A stretch of DNA of 64,000 nucleotides from Ascarosepion bandense (taxonomy: Eukaryota; Mollusca; Cephalopoda; Sepiida; Sepiidae), in NCBI GenBank assembly GCA_037127315.1, contig JBBBDQ010000443.1, forward strand, positions 1,367,001 through 1,431,000. Direction: 5' to 3'. Both the position numbers and the translations under genes were made by a program. The notes beneath the pieces are model-generated. The model was not told where the DNA came from, made no database searches, and worked only from the letters and a program-made list of their open reading frames with translations. This document shows, piece after piece, positions 44,496-55,757 of the stretch; within the stretch, counting starts at the first letter, position 1, and the number at the start of each line of letters is the position of its first letter.

Positions 44496-44755
44496 AAAAA
44501 ATAAACTTTTCCTTACACCTAATGATGTGTAGGGCAGTGTTTTTGCTGTTTCCGGAACAAACTGTATTTTATGGGGCAGGGTTTTTAGTCCTGTGCCCAA
44601 CCCCCAAACCTGGTGGAAGGTGATTTTCTAAGCATAGCTTAAACACAACACATGGCCAAAAGTAGAGGGTACCCAGTGAGGATTGAACTCACTACTCAGT
44701 TATAATGATTCTAGCAAGACAAGCTTGCTAACCATTACACCACACCGAGGTGCCC
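44496..44755 (-). mobile_element. tRNA-headed SINE sharing the 5S-SINE tail
   Basis: On the - strand the head runs from gggcacctcggtgtggtgta, with box A tggtgtaatggttagca and box B gagttcaatcctcactg. The tail repeats the tail of the neighbouring 5S-headed unit (ggttgggcacaggactaa, acagtttgttccggaaacag, ctgccctacac). A head relic of the same type is at 14510. Confidence 0.85.
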
Positions 44756-44759
44756 ATCA

Positions 44760-45363
44760 GTACATTTAATCCAAATCAAATTAAATTATTCAATTAAAAA
44801 AATAAGGAATAGCATCTGAGCATTATAATTGTTGTGGATCTTCGTCGCCAATTTGTTGTAGAGTTGTGGTGAAACATTGCCACAAAGTTGTAATGACCGG
44901 TTTGGTCAGAAGTAAGAGACAGAACACAGGAAGTATGTTCAAAACAGTATATTAGTATAACAAGAAACAAGATATTTCAGAAGCAATAATAAGTAACTAG
45001 AAATAAGTAAGTCCGAAGGTATTATTATGCTGCTTATTGCCTGACTAGTAGCTGTCGTTAACTGCCTTTGTTAACTGCTTTCTGGAAGTTATGCAGGTAA
45101 TCCCACATAACAAGAGGAAGAGTCCATTCTTTGTAGGATGGCACCATAACATATAATAATATATAACAATGAAAACAATGCAAGAACCAAAAGTTAAAAT
45201 CCTGTATTGAGCACCTGATGACTGCATAGTGCAGGAAACTCTGAGTCATGCTGTAGACATAGGATAATATGTATATTTATTAATATATACTTTATAGCTC
45301 TGTTATATCACATTGAGCACTGTTTTATTAACACCAGAAAAATATGTATATTTACTGATATCC

Positions 45364-45368
<5 letters not shown>
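44760..45368. other. Unclassified sequence, possible old LTR
   Basis: 44824-45240 is less AT-rich than its surroundings and lacks ORFs. No defining termini were found. Confidence 0.35.

Positions 45369-45407
<39 letters not shown>
45369..45407. repeat. (TA)n microsatellite
   Basis: TA run. Confidence 0.95.
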
Positions 45408-45409
<2 letters not shown>

Positions 45410-45479
45410 TACAGAAAGTTATGGAGATTTATGAAATGGATTAACCAACATATTTTCATTTGATTTGTTTGGACAATAC

Positions 45480-45712
45480 TTTTATTAGATACTCATATTC
45501 GAGTAGATACTCTGTTTTTAATTAAAAAGTATATTTATATCTATAATTCTACCCGCATGAATATTTTTGAGAAATTTTGTTAGGAAAATATCCTACTGAA
45601 TGACATATTTTCCTAACAAAATTTTTCAAAAAATATTTAGACTGTTAGATGTATATGTATAAATATACTGTTTAATTAAAAAAAGAGTATCTACTCAAAT
45701 ATGGGCATTTAT
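45480..45712. mobile_element. Foldback MITE-like element
   Basis: The inner palindrome gaaattttgttaggaaaata and its complement flank a 13-base centre near 45592. The outer arms contain gagtagatactctgttttta and, near 45690, the complementary agagtatctactcaaatat. About 230 bp, no ORF. Confidence 0.8.
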
Positions 45713-45742
45713 TAAAAATAATATTCAAACAAATAAATTAAT

Positions 45743-45876
45743 ATAGATAGATAGATAGATAGATAGATATGAACAGACTGAGATAGATATATATACAGAT
45801 AGAAAGAGAGAGATAAACAAACCGAGATAGATAGATAGATATATATACAGATAGAAAGAGAGAGATAAACAAACCG

Positions 45877-45909
<33 letters not shown>

Positions 45910-46020
45910 TGAACAGACTGAGATAGATAGATAGATAGATATGAACAGACTGAGATAGATATATATAGAGATAGAAAGAGAGAGATAAACAAACCTAGAT
46001 AGATAGATAGATAGATAGAC
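45743..46020. repeat. GATA-rich compound satellite
   Basis: (GATA)n blocks alternate with two recurring words, gaacagactga and gaaagagagagataaacaaac, giving a higher-order repeat of about 60-80 bp. The antisense 106-codon ORF is an artefact. Confidence 0.95.
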
Positions 46021-46129
46021 AGCAGTAATAAATCAAGAAGATTGGTAAATATTCTCAATTGATCCTAGTAATATTAGGTCAAATATTAAAATTGATCCAA
46101 CAGAGAGCTTGATGTAAATTTCATTTCTT

Positions 46130-46730
46130 CTTTTTCTATGTGCCCTGTCCCTTCACGACGTAGGCGATCATAGCTTTCCACGTCTCCCTATCCTTGGTGG
46201 CTCTTAGCACACTTTCTCCTGTTACACCATGCAACCCTTGTTCCATCATCCACCTGATCAGGTCCTTCAAATATGTTATCCGCTGCTTTCCTCTGTCTCT
46301 TTTTCCCACTATCTGGCCTGTTAGTATCAGGTTCTCCAAGCCCTCCTTCCTCATTGCATGTCCCAGGAATTTCAGCTTTCTCTTCCTGATGCTTAGTATT
46401 AATTTTCTTTTGTTTCCATCATTTCTAAGACCCCATCATTGCTCACATGCTCAATCCATGATATTTGCAGCATCCTTCTGTATAATCACATTTCAGTTGC
46501 TTCAAGTCTTTCCTTCATCTTTGATAATATTGTCCAGCATTCACTGCTATATTGAAGAACTGACAACACATAGCAATCCAGTACTCTCTTCCTTGTTTCT
46601 AATGAAATTGTCCTGTTTCTTAATACCTTACTCAACTTCTGGAATGCTTCCTTTGCCATGCCAATTCACCTTCGGATCTCTGTGTCGCACTTTCCATCTT
46701 CTGTTATAACACTTCCCAGGTACAGAGCAG
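46130..46730 (-). pseudogene. RTE-type LINE, 3' third
   Basis: The - strand encodes ECWTI-like, RLEATEM-like, KLKFLGHAMRKEGLENLIL, GKRDRGKQRITYLKDLI and the terminal RETWKAMIAYVVKGQGT. Upstream (toward 46730) are KCDTEIR-like blocks in shifted frames. It is the best kept 3' end of this family in the window. Confidence 0.88.
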
Positions 46731-47089
46731 ATATTCATTTATTTCAAACGTAAATTCAAATTTTAAACTTGGGGAATAGCTGTTTCAATTATTGCCATGT
46801 CAGACTAACAGAACAGCTTTTCACTTTGGCTTTTCCCCTGACTAACTCTTTGCCCTTCATGATGCATGGCTGGTAATATGCATGGGTGGCATTGGAACTA
46901 CCAAAATGACAGTCAAGAACTGATTTCCTCAATCCTATGTTTTCACTTCATCCCAAAAGCTTTATTTATTTGTTTATTCCATTTTGCAAAAGGGTTGCTG
47001 CTTAGAAAACCTAAGTTTGAAGATCTGGTCTATCAGCCACAAAGCACAAAACTTGAGTCTGAATTCAAATCAAGCTCTTTATTAACCGA
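46731..47089. other. Unrecognised spacer
   Basis: No feature supported. Confidence 0.5.
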
Positions 47090-47190
47090 TGGGGGTCTTC
47101 TTCATGTGCCATGTCCCATCAGGACATATGCAATCATGGACTTCCAACTGCCACTGTCTCTAGTTGCTCCTAATTGTCAAGGGCACAAAT
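47090..47190 (-). mobile_element. RTE-type LINE 3'-terminal scrap
   Basis: cttcttcatgtgccatgtcc and gacatatgcaatcatgg match the terminal region at 46136-46190 in the same orientation. Confidence 0.7.
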
Positions 47191-47296
47191 GATTATAATT
47201 TAATATATCCAATTCTAATTGCAAAAAATCATCTCCTTTCAACTCTAATTATAAATAACTGTCACAAAAAATGTAAGAATTTAGGTATCAGAACCA

Positions 47297-47715
47297 CTGT
47301 TATCACGTTATGATTGGATACGTCAAGCTAGACAGTCGGTGAAATCAATTATTTCAAAATGCTTCACTTGCAAAAGATATAACACACTGGCATGTAACTA
47401 TACAAAGCTCACCAACTTATCCGAACACAGGGTCAAATTTATCAGATCCTTTCAACACGCATGTATAGATTATACAGGTCATGTATGGATACAGTATTAA
47501 AATGTATCTAATATTTATGTGTTTGAGCATCAGAACCATCCATCTTGAACTGGTACAGGATATGAGCACCCAGGCATTCATTCAATCTTTAGTCAGGTTT
47601 GGCAACATCTATAGTGCACCCACACATATTTACAGTGATAATTCACAATCATTTAAAACAGCCCTAGATGGAGACATCACATTGAGAGTGATGAATGTAA
47701 TTGAAATTATTTAAA
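47297..47715 (+). pseudogene. BEL/Pao LTR-retrotransposon integrase fragment
   Basis: Two frames together give the zinc-binding tail YDWIRQARQSVKSIISKC with FTCKRYN, then the start of the integrase core ACIDYTGHVW. After a stop or frameshift come IRTIHLELVQDMSTQAFIQS, RFGN and IYSDN, the second catalytic-Asp motif. This order is diagnostic for BEL/Pao integrases. Short and disrupted, with no LTR seen nearby. Confidence 0.82.
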
Positions 47716-48149
47716 CCCTACCATCAAGCACATAAGGATACCTCTGTATTTATCTTGGTTTGAAAATACATGGAAAAGAAATATAAATCATGACTTGGTC
47801 GTCTTTTTTGCTCGGCCATTGTCTAGTTAGTTGACTCCCATACCCCTCCGCATATACGCACATAGTATCCAAAAAGATAAAATAATTCTTCTATCAACTG
47901 GTTGAGAGCACGTGTTTTTTTGGGGGTTGGGAACAACTTTATTAGTAAGTCATGATTTTGCTTTGATTTTATTGTAATTTTTTGTTGTGGCTAATTTTAA
48001 AATTTTCATAGTTATTTGAACGAGTGCTTTTTTTTTGTATTTTTTTCAAAGAAATTTTTTTTTACTGGACTTTAACTAAGTTAAAACTTAGTGAACTCAA
48101 CGCCCCTACTTTTTATTTTTATTTATTTTTTTATTTATTTATTTATTTT
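47716..48149. other. Spacer ending in T-rich run
   Basis: No gene recognised. T-rich from 47990 on. Confidence 0.5.
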
Positions 48150-48690
48150 TTCAAATGGAGTAGATAGACTAAACTATCGCCCGGTTCACACTCCACCCAC
48201 GTCTATTGTACAGGTGTAGAGGCTCATCCTTTGTTCCCTGTTTAGGATGTGGTTTCCGGCTTTCTCTTTTCCAATCTTTTCTTTTTTTTTTTTTTCTTTT
48301 TCTTTTTTTTTTTTCAATTGGAGTAGATAGACTAAACTATCGCCCTGTTCATACTCCACCCACGTCTATTGTACGGGTGTAGAGGCTCATTCTTTGTTCC
48401 CTGTTTAGGATGTGGTTTCTGGCTTTCTCTTTTCCAATCATTTCACTTTTCTTTTTCTTTTCTTTTTTTTTCTTTTTCTTTTTTTTTTTTTCAATTGGAG
48501 TAGATAGACTAAACTATCGCCCGGTTCACACTCCACCCACGTCTATTGTACAGGTGTAGAGGCTCATCCCTTGTTCCCTCTTTAGGATGTGGTTTCCGGC
48601 TTTCTCTTTTCCAAATCTTTTCACTCTCACGTAGCCCCCTGCACATCAGTGGTGTTACCGCCTTGCTCGGGGTGATATGATTAAAAAAAA
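48150..48690 (+). mobile_element. LINE 3' UTR with tandemly triplicated block
   Basis: Three copies of a ~163-177-bp block (ggagtagatagactaaacta at about 48157, 48320 and 48497), each followed by a T/C tract. After them come the usual LINE terminus (gtagccccctgcacatcagt, ccttgctcggggtgatatga) and an A-tail at 48683. Only the UTR is present. Confidence 0.9.
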
Positions 48691-48717
48691 AATCTCTCCC
48701 AAATCCCGCTCTTTCAT

Positions 48718-49455
48718 ACATTTGCTCAAACCTTTCAAATATGGCTCGTGCTACTTTCCCCGGTCTATCCTTTTCTCCGTCTGTTATGTGATATAAGATT
48801 CTCCAGACACTCTTACCTCATTACATGTTCCAGATACCTCAGCTGTCTCTTCCTCATGTTAAGTATGAGTTCTCTTCTCATTTGTATCCTCTCCAACACC
48901 TTGTCATTGCTCACTTGTTTGGTCCATGGAATCCTCATCATCCTTCCGTAGAACCACATTTCTGCTGCCTTGAGCTTCTCATTCATCCTTGCAGAGATTG
49001 TCCAACGTTCGCTGCCTTACAAAAGTACAGATATCACATAGCAGTCCAGCACTGTTTTTTTTTACTAATGAGATTTTCCTCTCTCTTAATACTCTGCTTA
49101 GCTTTTGAAATGCATCCTTGGCCATGCCAATATGTCTTCGGATCTCAGTGTCGTACCCAGGTATTTAAATTTTTTTACTTGTTTTATTTCAGTTTCTCTG
49201 ACCTGTAGTTGGCATTTTGGGGTTTTCTTTTTGCTGATGATTCAGGTTTCTTGAAGTTTATGCTCAGCCCTTGCTTCTCCCTTTCTTTTGCTACCTTCTG
49301 TAGGAGGTCCTGCATTTTCCTGTCCATGTCTGCTATCAGCACTGTATCATCAGCGTATGTTATATTGTTGAGATTGTGGCCTACAATGACAAATCCTTGC
49401 AAGGACTTATTTTCTCTGATAACCGTTTTGCTGTAGATTGTTCTGATTCCACATG
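48718..49455 (-). pseudogene. RTE-type LINE, RT fragment with YADD
   Basis: The - strand reads IYSKTVIRENKSLQGF, then NITYADDTVLIADMDR (catalytic Asp pair intact), KEREKQGLSINFKKPE and, in shifted frames to 48720, the C-terminal blocks common to this family. Frameshifts and missing segments make it inactive. Confidence 0.87.
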
Positions 49456-49612
49456 GCATGCCTTTTTTGATATCTCAGTTATAGTTAACTCTCCAAGTTT
49501 TTATTCCCTCTGCCGTGGCCAGGTACTGAATTCACAACTCTTTGGGTCAAGTTACTTTTTTTTTTTTATTACTTAACCAACACTTTTATCCACTAGGTCA
49601 TATCCTTTTTTT
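49456..49612 (-). mobile_element. tRNA-derived SINE, family 3 (tentative)
   Basis: On the - strand tgacctagtggataaaagtg resembles box A, and ttgtgaattcagtacctggc resembles box B. Between them is an A-run insertion. It pairs with the copy at 43640-43830. Confidence 0.5.
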
Positions 49613-49854
49613 TAATCTACCCCTTGGAAATAAAGAATTCAGTTCAAAATTCTAATATATATCACTTGAAGAAGGTCAGCACCCTGAAAAGAAAAGGAAA
49701 TTTGAGCATCAAGCTCTTGCATGTGTAAAATAATGTTTTGTATAAATAACGTTGACATGTAATAGGCAATAGTGCATGCTTTTCTCATTTGATAACATTA
49801 ATAAATAAAAATAAATATCCAGACATTGAAAATTTATACATTGAATTTCACGTG

Positions 49855-49929
49855 ATGAAGTAATCCACGGACCCCCTGTCTTATCCTTGTGGACCCCTGT
49901 AGTCTGTGAACCACAGTTTGAAAACCCCT
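49855..49929 (-). mobile_element. hAT-type terminus
   Basis: cagtttgaaaacccctg is the complement of the CAGGGGTTTTCAAACTG end typical of hAT elements. The partner end was not found. Confidence 0.5.
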
Positions 49930-50260
49930 GGCTTAACTAATTCAGCATTAATTAAGGCCTCTAATAGTTTATCAAAAAGAGGTAGAAGGCTAATAGGTTG
50001 TTAGTTGGAAGAGTTGGACAGTTCACCAAAGTTCTTAAAGACTGTGACAACAGATAAGGTTTTCCAACATGCAGGAAAGCAAGTGGTTGTGAAGCTCTAG
50101 TTTAGAGAGAACAGAAGCCTGTTTGGGAGCTTACATTTCATAAAGTCTATTAGAAGGATACCACCAGGGAAACCATATTAGAGATGACAGCAGCAGCCAT
50201 GAAAAGTTTATGCATATCACTCAACAGAGACTCAGTTCGAAGTGGAAAGTTAGACTACAG
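49930..50260 (-). pseudogene. CR1/Jockey-like LINE scrap
   Basis: The complement keeps the nucleotide pattern of the ORF2 part around CFPACWKSSCVVPIFKNSG and PISLLPIFGKVFE (ttgctttcctgcatgttgga near 50080). Heavily mutated, joined to the hAT end. Confidence 0.7.
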
Positions 50261-50767
50261 ATTATCCTATTTCTAATATCTATTGTTCTCATAAAGCATC
50301 TTTTCTTAAAACTATAGAACTCATGCTATATTTAAAATGTAGACACTGGAAATGAAAATGTTTTTTTTTGACAATTCCTTTTATTATAGTTTGTTCAATT
50401 GGATCAAAAAGTAATTTTCCAGTCCATTTTTTTCAATCTTAGGCAAGCCAATTCACTTTTAGTTTCTTTTTAAAGCAATCACTTGTGTTTATTTATTTAT
50501 TAAATTCTAAATAGTATCAGTAATGAAATAATAATACGAATTATTTAGCAATAATTAAATTGATTTTAAAAGACAGATTTTTGATTTATCTGTAAATGGG
50601 GAAAATTCCACAACTTGATTGACACAGCTCCCTTTTTCGGAAGAAAAGATAGAATAACCACAAGGTACAAAAAAACAATATGGTTTCTTTTGTTTTTACT
50701 TTGCAATGTACAAACTTATTTTAATTTGTTTTGGTGTTAGGGGAAACCATTTGCATTTTTAATAACC

Positions 50768-51374
50768 AAAAATAATTGGTAAATTTTCATTTTAGGTCCC
50801 GAAGGCTTTTCCCCTTTCAAATTTATCCAAAATAGCATTATTTTTGTGCAAATGTATATGCTGAACTCAAATCAACAATTAGTTATTGAAGAAATTTACC
50901 TTTATTGATCAGAACGTCCAGAAAAAAATCGAACTACATCTCTCTCAATTTGTCTCCCGTAACTGTAATTAACTGCTGAATGACTTTCGGCAAAGGACAA
51001 CAAATTTCGGCCTATTTACTTCCTATAATGAAAGTAATACGTAATTTTTTTTCTACGCGTATTACTTTCATTACAGGAAGTAAATAGGCGGAAGTTTCAT
51101 AAAGGAAGTAAATAGGCCGAAATTTGTGCCTACACCGAAAGTCATTCTGCATTTACATGACTTCGTGAGAGTTACGGGAGACAAAAAGTGCGAGATGAAG
51201 TTCGATTTTTTTCTGGTCGTTAAGATCAATAAAGGTAAATTTCTTCAATAACTAATTGTTGATTTGAGTTTTCAGCATACATTTGCAGTGTTTGCACAGA
51301 AATAATGCTATTTTTGGATAAATTTGAAGAGGGAAAAGCCTTCGGGACCTAAAACGAAAATTTACCAAATAATT
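50768..51374. mobile_element. Palindromic ~0.6-kb MITE
   Basis: The arms are imperfect reverse complements along nearly their whole ~280-300-bp length. The termini are ttggtaaattttc(a/g)ttttaggtccc. The centre near 51045 has attactttcattacaggaag and its complement plus an extra copy of gaagtaaataggc. No ORF. A one-sided relative lies at 61255-61490. Confidence 0.88.
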
Positions 51375-52619
51375 TAGTTGTTTGTACAATATAAACACTG
51401 CGATCTGGCCATTTCCTTTTTTCTCCACCTTGGTTTCTTTTCCCTAACAATGATTTTTGTAGATATTTATTATTGATAAATGTGGCCCAATGACTTAAAA
51501 TGGCGGATAGGAAAAAACAGGTTGTCTCTGTTGTTTTATGTTTTTTTAATTGAACTGGTCACAATCACTCGAACATTTTTCTTTTCACCAAGATTTAATT
51601 TGCACTTCTCATTCATTCAGCAGACACAATAAAATACCATACTTCCTCTAAGCAGTCCTAACCAGTCTTGCATGTGCCATTTTTGTATAATTAATTGAAA
51701 AAAGGTTTTAAAAATTCCTCAATACGACGATATTGCAAACAAAACCTTTGGAAATGTCAAAAAATAAAAAGTAAAAACTGTACAAAAGAAAAAAAAATAA
51801 GAAAAGGGTGAAGAAAGCAAACAGAACGAGTTGAACGTTTAAAAATTTAAAAGGTAAGAGACAAGCGTTTTTTCTTAAAAAAAAAGTTTTTAAAATTATT
51901 TATTATTTAATCGGAAAAGCAGACGAAACCGCCGCCATTTTGCCATCTTGCAGTTTGTTTGGTAAAAATGGAACATGAGCCAGTAGATGTCTAGACTCGT
52001 TTCTTTAAATTTAATTTTAACCCTTTTTGCAAATATATCAAACAACATGCTGTTGCAATATTTTTTTTTATACTAGTACAATACAGAGCAACGAGTGGAC
52101 TAATTGAAATTATTAAAAATATATTTTTTAATTTTAAATTTAAGTTTTTGTACAAGATATGTGTTCCTGCTTGTTTCGACCCACAAATTAGCCGAACCCA
52201 TGCATTTAAAAAATATATATAATCAAAGTACCCCTATGTGAGATAATTTAATGGATGCGTAACGTAAATTCGAGTGTTATTTGCCATCCGATTAGAAAAA
52301 TGTCCGTTCTTGGTTACAACGAAATGGCTACTTGGTAAATCTGTTTTGTTTTTGCAGCAAAAAAACAAACAAACAGATTCTTGTTTGATTATCAATATTT
52401 TGATGACTAATGCTTTTCGCAGCCTGCTCATTTTAATTAATATCTCGTTCTAACATTCATTATGCTAAGAGCTACGAGTTTTAAACAAGAAAATCGAATT
52501 TTAAAAAGTGAGTTTTGAATTCGATTCTTTATACTTTTTTACCTGATTTATCGATTTAAAATAAGTTTTTGCCGTTTGATTGCATTTGATGGTTTTCAAG
52601 TTCTGTTAGGATTTTTTCT
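51375..52619. other. AT-rich spacer
   Basis: No gene supported. A short CpG-containing patch at 51925-51975 (gacgaaaccgccgccatttt) precedes ATGs but opens only an 8-codon frame. Confidence 0.5.
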
Positions 52620-53780
52620 CCAACTGGAAATTGCCATGAATATGTTGCGGGGTTGTTGGAGGAAGTCGACCCTGCAAACTTGAATTTTTGATAAGTGTGA
52701 AACAGTCAAGACAATGAGGAGACATAAGCTGAGGTAAAAACAATAACAACCTTGGTTTTTATTTACATAAGTTGGTACAGGATGTAGCTCGGGTTCGCTC
52801 CAGGTCCGAAGGGTAGTAGCCTCTATGGAGTTGGTGCGGTGAGCGTTGAGACCTTGTCCAGTGCCAGGTCGAGATGGGGCGTTCGCAGCGGTAGCTGGTT
52901 GGCTGGAGATGCTGGATTAGTCGCCTGGTTGATTCGGGATGTTTTGTCTTCGAGGTCTAGGTTGAATTGGCGAGCATGGAAGCAAGCTCGTACCAGTGGA
53001 AGCTACTTGACGAGAGGCGGAGTCCCTAAACAGGGCCGAGTCAAGTTAAGGTCTGCGCAGAAAGCGAAACCAGACCGAGAGGTTATGTTACGGCAGTGGA
53101 ATCCCAAAACAGGGCCGAGTCTAGTTAAGGTTGTTGCAGATGCGTGACCGTATCGAGGGGTTACGCAATCCCTAAACAGGGCCGAGTAGAAGTAGGGTCG
53201 TTGCGGCTGTGACTCTGAGTGGCTGATTCAACTGCCGAATCAGGAACAGGAGCTGGTGTGGCTGCTTCGATGGAAGATCAACTGCCAGGAAGTAGAAGCA
53301 ATGCCAGAAGCGGGTATTGCGACTTTGATCGCTGATGCGACTGCCGGGAGGCAGGATCAGTGCCAAAAGCGCGGGGTGTTATGTCATGATAACTCCAAAA
53401 TTTTTGGGCGAAACGAGGCTGGTGATAAGTGAACGTGTTCAGTCAACTACTCCCAGATCGGTAGGAGTAGAAAAGCGCTAAATAATAATTGCTCCCCATG
53501 TCGTTTGGTGTTTGGGGGAGCGCAGCCTAATTCGATGCGTATTACGACAGTTTTAGGCTTGGCCATATTTGCTAAATTGTTTTGTGTCGCACGTGTAGTT
53601 GTATTTTTTTTATGGCGGGTCTTAAAAATCCGTCATTGTTTGTGAAGGTCAGAGAAAGGCTACTAGCTGCTGCTGCTGCTGCTGTTATGGTCGTTTAAGG
53701 TCAGGAGACTGCTAATAACTGGTAGTGCTGTTATAGTTATTTCTTTTTAGGGTCGGCTGTTTGTGGCCGCGACAAATATG
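52620..53780. other. GC-rich CpG-bearing block of unknown nature
   Basis: Clearly higher in GC and CpG than its surroundings. It contains three spaced copies of ccctaaacagggccgagt (53024, 53103 variant, 53170), repeated aactgcc(g/a)g...cag words near 53230-53360, and a (GCT)n run at 53669-53690. The 102-codon open stretch at 52839-53147 has no known motifs. It could be a retroelement LTR/UTR or a noncoding exon. Confidence 0.55.
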
Positions 53781-55757
53781 TTATTATTATTATCACTGCT
53801 GAGTATATTCGCAATGAGAAAAGATAACTAAGTCAATGAAAAAGAAAAGTTAACCAAGATATTTTTAAGGCTTCATAATGTTAAAAAAACACTATCTGCC
53901 TGAATCTGGAATTGTACGATGTATTATTTCAAATTCTCTTCACTTTATCTGACAATGATTATCAGCCTATAAATGACAACAGAGGAATTTCAAAGAACTC
54001 TATTCAACGTATGTCAAACCAACAAACTTTTAATAAGTTTAATGTTTGACTTTTCTTGAAACAAGCTACTGACAGCTTCAAATGTTTAAATTTGCAAAGA
54101 AATTCCTCTTTTTTTTTTTTAAATGACACGTGTGTTTCCTCACCATTATTATTTATCTTATCACATTGGTGACCTACGACGTGCAAGAAAACTAAACATA
54201 TCTATCCCTACATATTTCACATAAAAGTCAAGAGATGTTTAACGAAGAAATGGATATGAATCAAGCATCCACTGAGGCCAGCGAATCGATACAAACTGTA
54301 TCCATGAAATTGTCCATGTTCATGGAATCGAATATGCTTGCTTGCTTCACAATTAAACACTATTTCAATCTATGATGATAAAACAGCAAAAGCAAAATAA
54401 AAACAAAGTCTTGGAAAGCTGGCAATATTATACCACTACTATATTGAATTATCAATTTATTCATGTACAATAGCGGATTCCATCAAGTCTGATGTGAATA
54501 CGGAATAAAAACAACTCTCTTTTCATCACTGTTTTTAAATTTGTGAGACAGCGTGAAATCTGTTGATCAATAGAAAAAAGAATTTACTCTGGGCTAAGGA
54601 AAAGATGAAGGCAAAGTTTCATGATCCTGTGTGAAATTATTGCGAATACTGGGGTATCTGCAAACATATAACTAATTTGGTTCGTTCTCGTGTAATTGAA
54701 GTTGGAAATAAGACAACAATGACACTTGAATTAAACAACAATGAATTGTGTCAACAATAAGTTTGCTTAGTTGTGTAGCGGAGTCGACAAAGCAGGTGCC
54801 ATCAACCCTGCTACAAGTGGTGACCCCCAATGTGATTAAATGATATCTGGATATCTATTCAAGATTTCGATGTATTCTCGTCCGTGGCAGGTTGTTACTC
54901 TGATTCCGGTGGTGTTGTGTCGATATGATGACCTAAGAAGTTTACCTCAGATGCCCTGAAAGTGCATTTGTCAATGTTCAGTCAAAGTCCATAGTTGAGA
55001 TTAAGAAGGAAAAGTTGTTTCCCTTGTAATATTAAGAATCATGAGGTAAAGTCAATAATTGAATAAAGTTCCTGAAAGAAGGAAAGAATGTAACGTACAT
55101 ACTGTTGAATTGAAGTAAGTTCCGATTGCAAGATGTGAGTGATTGTGCACTTGTGTGTTTAAGAAATAAATAGCAGCTAATTGCATCCTGCAATTAGTAC
55201 GATGGTGTGAGAGCAAGTTAGATAAAACTGAGAAACATGTCCCCATGATAGCATTGGCCACTATCGTGGGCAGCTGAGCAAACTGCCAACTCGAATTGCT
55301 GCTAACACGCGTTCTTTTTATAAGCCCCACGAAAACGCAGGAAAGCAAATGAACATCACGTGAAAGCCGCGTGTTTCATGAATGAAAAAACACGGGAGAC
55401 AGAAGTAGTGTATGCGTATGTATGTACATGTGTGAGTGTGGAATGTGGGTGAACTGTGTGGAAATACACGTGAATCCCACAAATATTCAGACCAATGAAA
55501 AGGGAGCAATTTACAAACTGACAAAAAGGAGCAAGCCGATGTCAAATCGCTTTTTGATATAGAGAAAGAAAGTTGAATCAAACAGAGACAAGGGAGCAGA
55601 GAACAGAAAGGACACCTGTCACAATGTAGCAGGAAAATAATCAGGCCACCCCAGTGACCTGCATTTGCACCCACTCACTTTCTTGCTTGTGCTGCTTTCT
55701 TTATCTCTCCTTCTTCCTCTTCACCTACTCACTTTCCACAAAAATAAAGATTCAAAC
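53781..55757. other. Spacer with one LTR-junction-like motif
   Basis: At 54816-54840, ctacaagtggtgaccccca resembles the LTR end and primer-binding site (TGGTGACCCC) of gypsy-type elements. No ORFs support this. The rest is unrecognised. Confidence 0.35.

Noticed and set aside
45738..46058. 106-codon ORF of Ser/Leu/Tyr/Ile repeats
   Set aside because: Translation of the GATA array.
51920..51985. Promoter and first exon of a gene at the CpG patch
   Set aside because: The ATG opens only eight codons and no downstream exon with a compatible phase was found.
52839..53147. 102-codon ORF in the GC-rich block
   Set aside because: No motif, no splice or promoter context, and composition explained by higher GC (fewer stops).
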